DNA of 64,000 nt, from contig DATMML010000036.1 in the NCBI GenBank assembly GCA_035570235.1, positions 52,351-116,350 on the forward strand. The letters run 5' to 3'. Both the position numbers and the translations under genes were made by a program. This document shows positions 61,637-64,000 of the stretch, one piece after another (within the stretch, counting starts at the first letter, position 1; each line of letters starts with the position of its first letter). Below the pieces are notes generated by a model that ran no database searches, was not told the DNA's origin, and saw only the letters and a program-made list of their open reading frames with translations. Origin of the DNA: Vicinamibacteria bacterium. Lineage in GTDB: Bacteria > Acidobacteriota > Vicinamibacteria > Fen-336.

Positions 61637-64000
61637 CAGGACGGGGGAGGGCGCACGGGGCCGCCCGCCACCAGGTCGAGCCGCGGCTCCCCGCAATGGG
61701 CCGCGATCTCGCTCGCCGCGCGGTCGCGCAGGTCTACCACCGCCCCCCACCCTTCTCCTTCGGGGCGTAGGGGCGTCCCCACCCAAAGGTGGATGGGTCC
61801 GGGCCGGGGGAGCCACGAGCTGCCGCGCATGACGCGGCGGGTCCCGCGCAGGGCCATGGGCAGCACGGGCACCCCGCCCTCCACCGCCGCCTTGAAGGCA
61901 CCCAGGCGGAACGGGCGCAACCCGGTGGCGGCCGCGAACGTTCCCTCCGGGAAGAACAGCACGGACTCGCCCGCGGCCAGCGCGCCCGCCACCTGGCCCG
62001 CGTCGGCCAGGCTCTGCTGGACGTCCCAGCGGTCCACCGTGGGGTGTCGGGCCTTCCTCACGTACGTCCCCACCACGGGATAGGAGAGCACCTCCCGCTT
62101 GGCCACGAAGACAAAGTCTAAGGGGAGCAGGGCCATGAGCGCGGGCACATCGCTGTAGGAGGCATGGTTCACGGCCAGGATGAAGGGGCCCTCCTGGCGG
62201 AGGGCCTCGAAGCCCTCGGTGGAGAGGCGACAGCCGGCCAGGCGAAGGCAGGCGCGGACGGTGAAGCGCCCGAGGGCGAAGGCCAGGCGTCGGCTGGGCA
62301 AAAGGGCCACGAGGAGCCACAGGGGCAGGATGACGAGTGGGAAGGTCACGGCCAGCCAGGCGAGATAGAGGCCCCGCCCGGCCCGGCGGAGCCAGGGCCT
62401 GACCTCGCCAACGATCGCTCCCAAAAGCAGCCGGGCGCGGGTGCCGAGGGGCGTGCGCCCGGGCCGCCCCAGCCCGCCGCCCAGGTACATCTCTCGGGTG
62501 GCCGCCCGGCGAATCTTTCCGCTCGAGGTCTTGGGCACCGCCCCCGGGGGAACCAGCGCCACCACGTCCGGGGGCACGTCCACCGCGGCCGCCACCGCCT
62601 CGGTCACGGCCGCCATCAGGCGGTCTCGCGCCCCGGGGTCGGTGGCCCGGGTCTCGGCCACAATGACCAGGCTCTCCGTTCCCAGCAAGGGGTTGTTCAC
62701 ACCCAGGGCCACCACGCAACCCTTGCGGATGCCTTCTACGTTCGAGGCCGCTTCTTCGATCTCTTGGGGGACGAGGTTACGGCCGGCCTTGATGATCAGG
62801 TCCTTCCTACGCCCGGCAATGTAGACCTCGCCTTGCGCGCGATAGGCGAGGTCACCGCTGTCCAGCCAGCCCCCGGGGAGGGAGGCCGCCGCCGTGGCTT
62901 CGGGCTTCCGGAAGTAGCCGACCATCTGAGAAGGGCCCCGGAAAATCAGCCGGCCCACGGTGCGGTCCGGCACGTCCTCTCCGGCCTCGTTCACGATCCG
63001 CACCTGGTGTTGGGGGAGGGGTCGTCCCACGGACACGAAGCGCGGCTCCTGGGCATCCTTCTTGTTCGTGGCCTCCGCCCGTCCCTCGCGCTCGAAAGCC
63101 GTGCGGGAAACTCGGTCCACCTTGGGCTCCCGCCCCACGGGCGGGAAGCAAAGAGCCACGGAGCTCTCGGCCAGGCCGTAAACCGGCAGCAGGGCCTCGC
63201 GCCGGAAGCCGTAGGGGGCGAACCGCCGCGCGAAGCGCTCGAGGGTATCGGGATTCACGGGCTCGGAGCCGTTCAGGGCACAGCGCCAGGAGGAGAGGTC
63301 CAGACCTTCGAGGGCCGCGTCCGGGATCCGCCGGGCGCAGAGCTCAAAGGCGAAGTTGGGAGCGGGGGACAGGGTGGCTCGACGTTGGTGGATCGTCCAG
63401 AGCCAGCGCTCGGGTCGGGAGAGGAAGGAGAGCGGGGACTGGATCGCAATGGGGAGGCCTTGGTGCAGGCAGAAGAGCCAGGAGCCGATGAGCCCCATGT
63501 CGTGGTAGAGGGGCAGCCAGCTCGCACCCACGTCGGTGGGGCGGACTTCCACGCCCGCCGCGATGGCCCGGATGTTGGCGAGGAGGTTGTCGTGGGTGAG
63601 GAGCACGCCCTTCGGACTCCCCGTGCTGCCGGAAGTGTACTGAATGAGGGCGGAGTCGGAGCCCGCACCGTGCGGTGCCGGCCAATCCGCGCCCACCTGG
63701 CGGAGCTCCTCCGCGGTGGTGACGTGGGAGAGCGCGGAGCCTCCGGCCCGGAGAAGGCCCGCAATGGGCATGGCCCGCGGGATCGTGATCAACAAGCGGA
63801 CGCCGGCGTCGGCCAGGATGGCGGACTGCCGTTGCGCGTACTCCGGGAGCCGGTCCAGTCGGAGGGGGGGGTAGATGGGAACGGGGATGGCGCCCGCGAT
63901 GAGGATCCCCTGGAAGGAGCGGAGGAAATCGACGCTGGTGGGGAGCATAAGGGCCACGGTGTCGCCCTTTCTCACCCCCCGCTCTCCAAGGCCGCCCGCG
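61636..64000 (-). CDS. Acyl-AMP ligase fused to PlsC-type acyltransferase (N-terminus outside window)
   Basis: At least 787 residues; the frame is still open at the right edge. The first ~520 residues are an adenylate-forming ligase: YTSGSTGSPKGVLLTHDN, GLAESSVALCFPP, the hinge YIAGRRKDLIIKAGRNLVPQ and the C-terminal lysine region KTSSGKIRRAATREMY. After a short hydrophobic linker (about 555-575) comes a 1-acylglycerol-3-phosphate acyltransferase: NHASYSD (HX4D), FPEGTF and PVLPMALRG. The ligase type is close to fatty acyl-AMP ligases. The domain order is the reverse of Aas of E. coli. Role: activation and transfer of an acyl chain to a lipid. Confidence 0.9.
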   Translation of the reverse strand, partial: AGGLGERGVRKGDTVALMLPTSVDFLRSFQGILIAGAIPVPIYPPLRLDRLPEYAQRQSAILADAGVRLLITIPRAMPIAGLLRAGGSALSHVTTAEELRQVGADWPAPHGAGSDSALIQYTSGSTGSPKGVLLTHDNLLANIRAIAAGVEVRPTDVGASWLPLYHDMGLIGSWLFCLHQGLPIAIQSPLSFLSRPERWLWTIHQRRATLSPAPNFAFELCARRIPDAALEGLDLSSWRCALNGSEPVNPDTLERFARRFAPYGFRREALLPVYGLAESSVALCFPPVGREPKVDRVSRTAFEREGRAEATNKKDAQEPRFVSVGRPLPQHQVRIVNEAGEDVPDRTVGRLIFRGPSQMVGYFRKPEATAAASLPGGWLDSGDLAYRAQGEVYIAGRRKDLIIKAGRNLVPQEIEEAASNVEGIRKGCVVALGVNNPLLGTESLVIVAETRATDPGARDRLMAAVTEAVAAAVDVPPDVVALVPPGAVPKTSSGKIRRAATREMYLGGGLGRPGRTPLGTRARLLLGAIVGEVRPWLRRAGRGLYLAWLAVTFPLVILPLWLLVALLPSRRLAFALGRFTVRACLRLAGCRLSTEGFEALRQEGPFILAVNHASYSDVPALMALLPLDFVFVAKREVLSYPVVGTYVRKARHPTVDRWDVQQSLADAGQVAGALAAGESVLFFPEGTFAAATGLRPFRLGAFKAAVEGGVPVLPMALRGTRRVMRGSSWLPRPGPIHLWVGTPLRPEGEGWGAVVDLRDRAASEIAAHCGEPRLDLVAGGPVRPPPS

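Noticed and set aside
61637..62719. Long N-terminal extension of the dehydratase frame
   Set aside because: It lies inside the acyltransferase gene in another frame and is Arg/Pro/Gly-rich; the dehydratase family starts at 61636.

Overview
The window is a high-GC, gene-dense chromosomal segment of a Gram-negative bacterium. It carries a TonB-dependent receptor, an RND efflux pump with a lipoprotein adaptor, periplasmic lipoproteins, a sortilin/BNR propeller protein, an S9 peptidase, an exported GH3 glucosidase, PilZ proteins and a Ser/Thr kinase. This mix resembles soil Acidobacteriota, or less likely Myxococcota. That is inference from gene content; no rRNA or other taxonomic marker is present.

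Layout. 0-2.8 kb: end of an ATP-grasp ligase and a GH3 beta-glucosidase. 2.8-11.6 kb (minus): lactonase-type propeller, RND pump, adaptor, BNR propeller protein. 11.7-15.1 kb (plus): ECF sigma factor, membrane anti-sigma-like protein, ABC exporter. 15.1-22.1 kb (minus): a chromate-resistance regulon in two units (ChrB C-terminal paralogue, ChrB, DUF1259, exported protein; then ornithine-cyclodeaminase-like enzyme, M20 peptidase, ChrA). Both units start from near-identical, apparently leaderless promoters. 22.2-25.3 kb (minus): GIY-YIG protein, DUF2277 protein, and a DHFR-like/YCII/ECF42-type sigma operon.

25.4-39.4 kb is the most unusual part. An intact tRNA-Ala(GGC) at the right edge is preceded on its 3' side by three further tRNA-Ala-derived copies (near 25.4, 32.45 and 35.8 kb). 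The intact gene and two of the copies have a tandem 11-bp repeat at a fixed distance beyond the CCA end. They split the interval into three cassettes, each with a transcription regulator, at least one NTF2-like or oxidoreductase-type protein, and no integrase. Cassette 1: membrane ferritin-like diiron protein, alpha/beta hydrolase, TetR, double SnoaL protein, alcohol dehydrogenase. Cassette 2: LysR, SDR, SnoaL, SDR. Cassette 3: Rrf2, NAD(P)-binding YwnB-like protein, DUF8021-like secreted protein, YVTN propeller. Operators and promoters can be read directly for several of these regulators. I read this as an accretion array of redox or detoxification cassettes at one tRNA site.

39.4-64 kb looks like ordinary chromosome: small regulatory and redox proteins, rhodanese, TonB receptor with a GNAT protein, amino-acid permease, BrkB-family membrane protein, an HD phosphohydrolase, two tandem class III aminotransferases sharing an internal four-Cys motif, PilZ proteins, an SGNH lipoprotein, Ser/Thr kinase, S9 peptidase, RluA synthase, membrane-anchored MtfA-like peptidase, threonine dehydratase, and an acyl-AMP ligase fused to a PlsC acyltransferase that runs off the right end. 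Translational coupling (ATGA, GTGA and TTGA overlaps) is common throughout.
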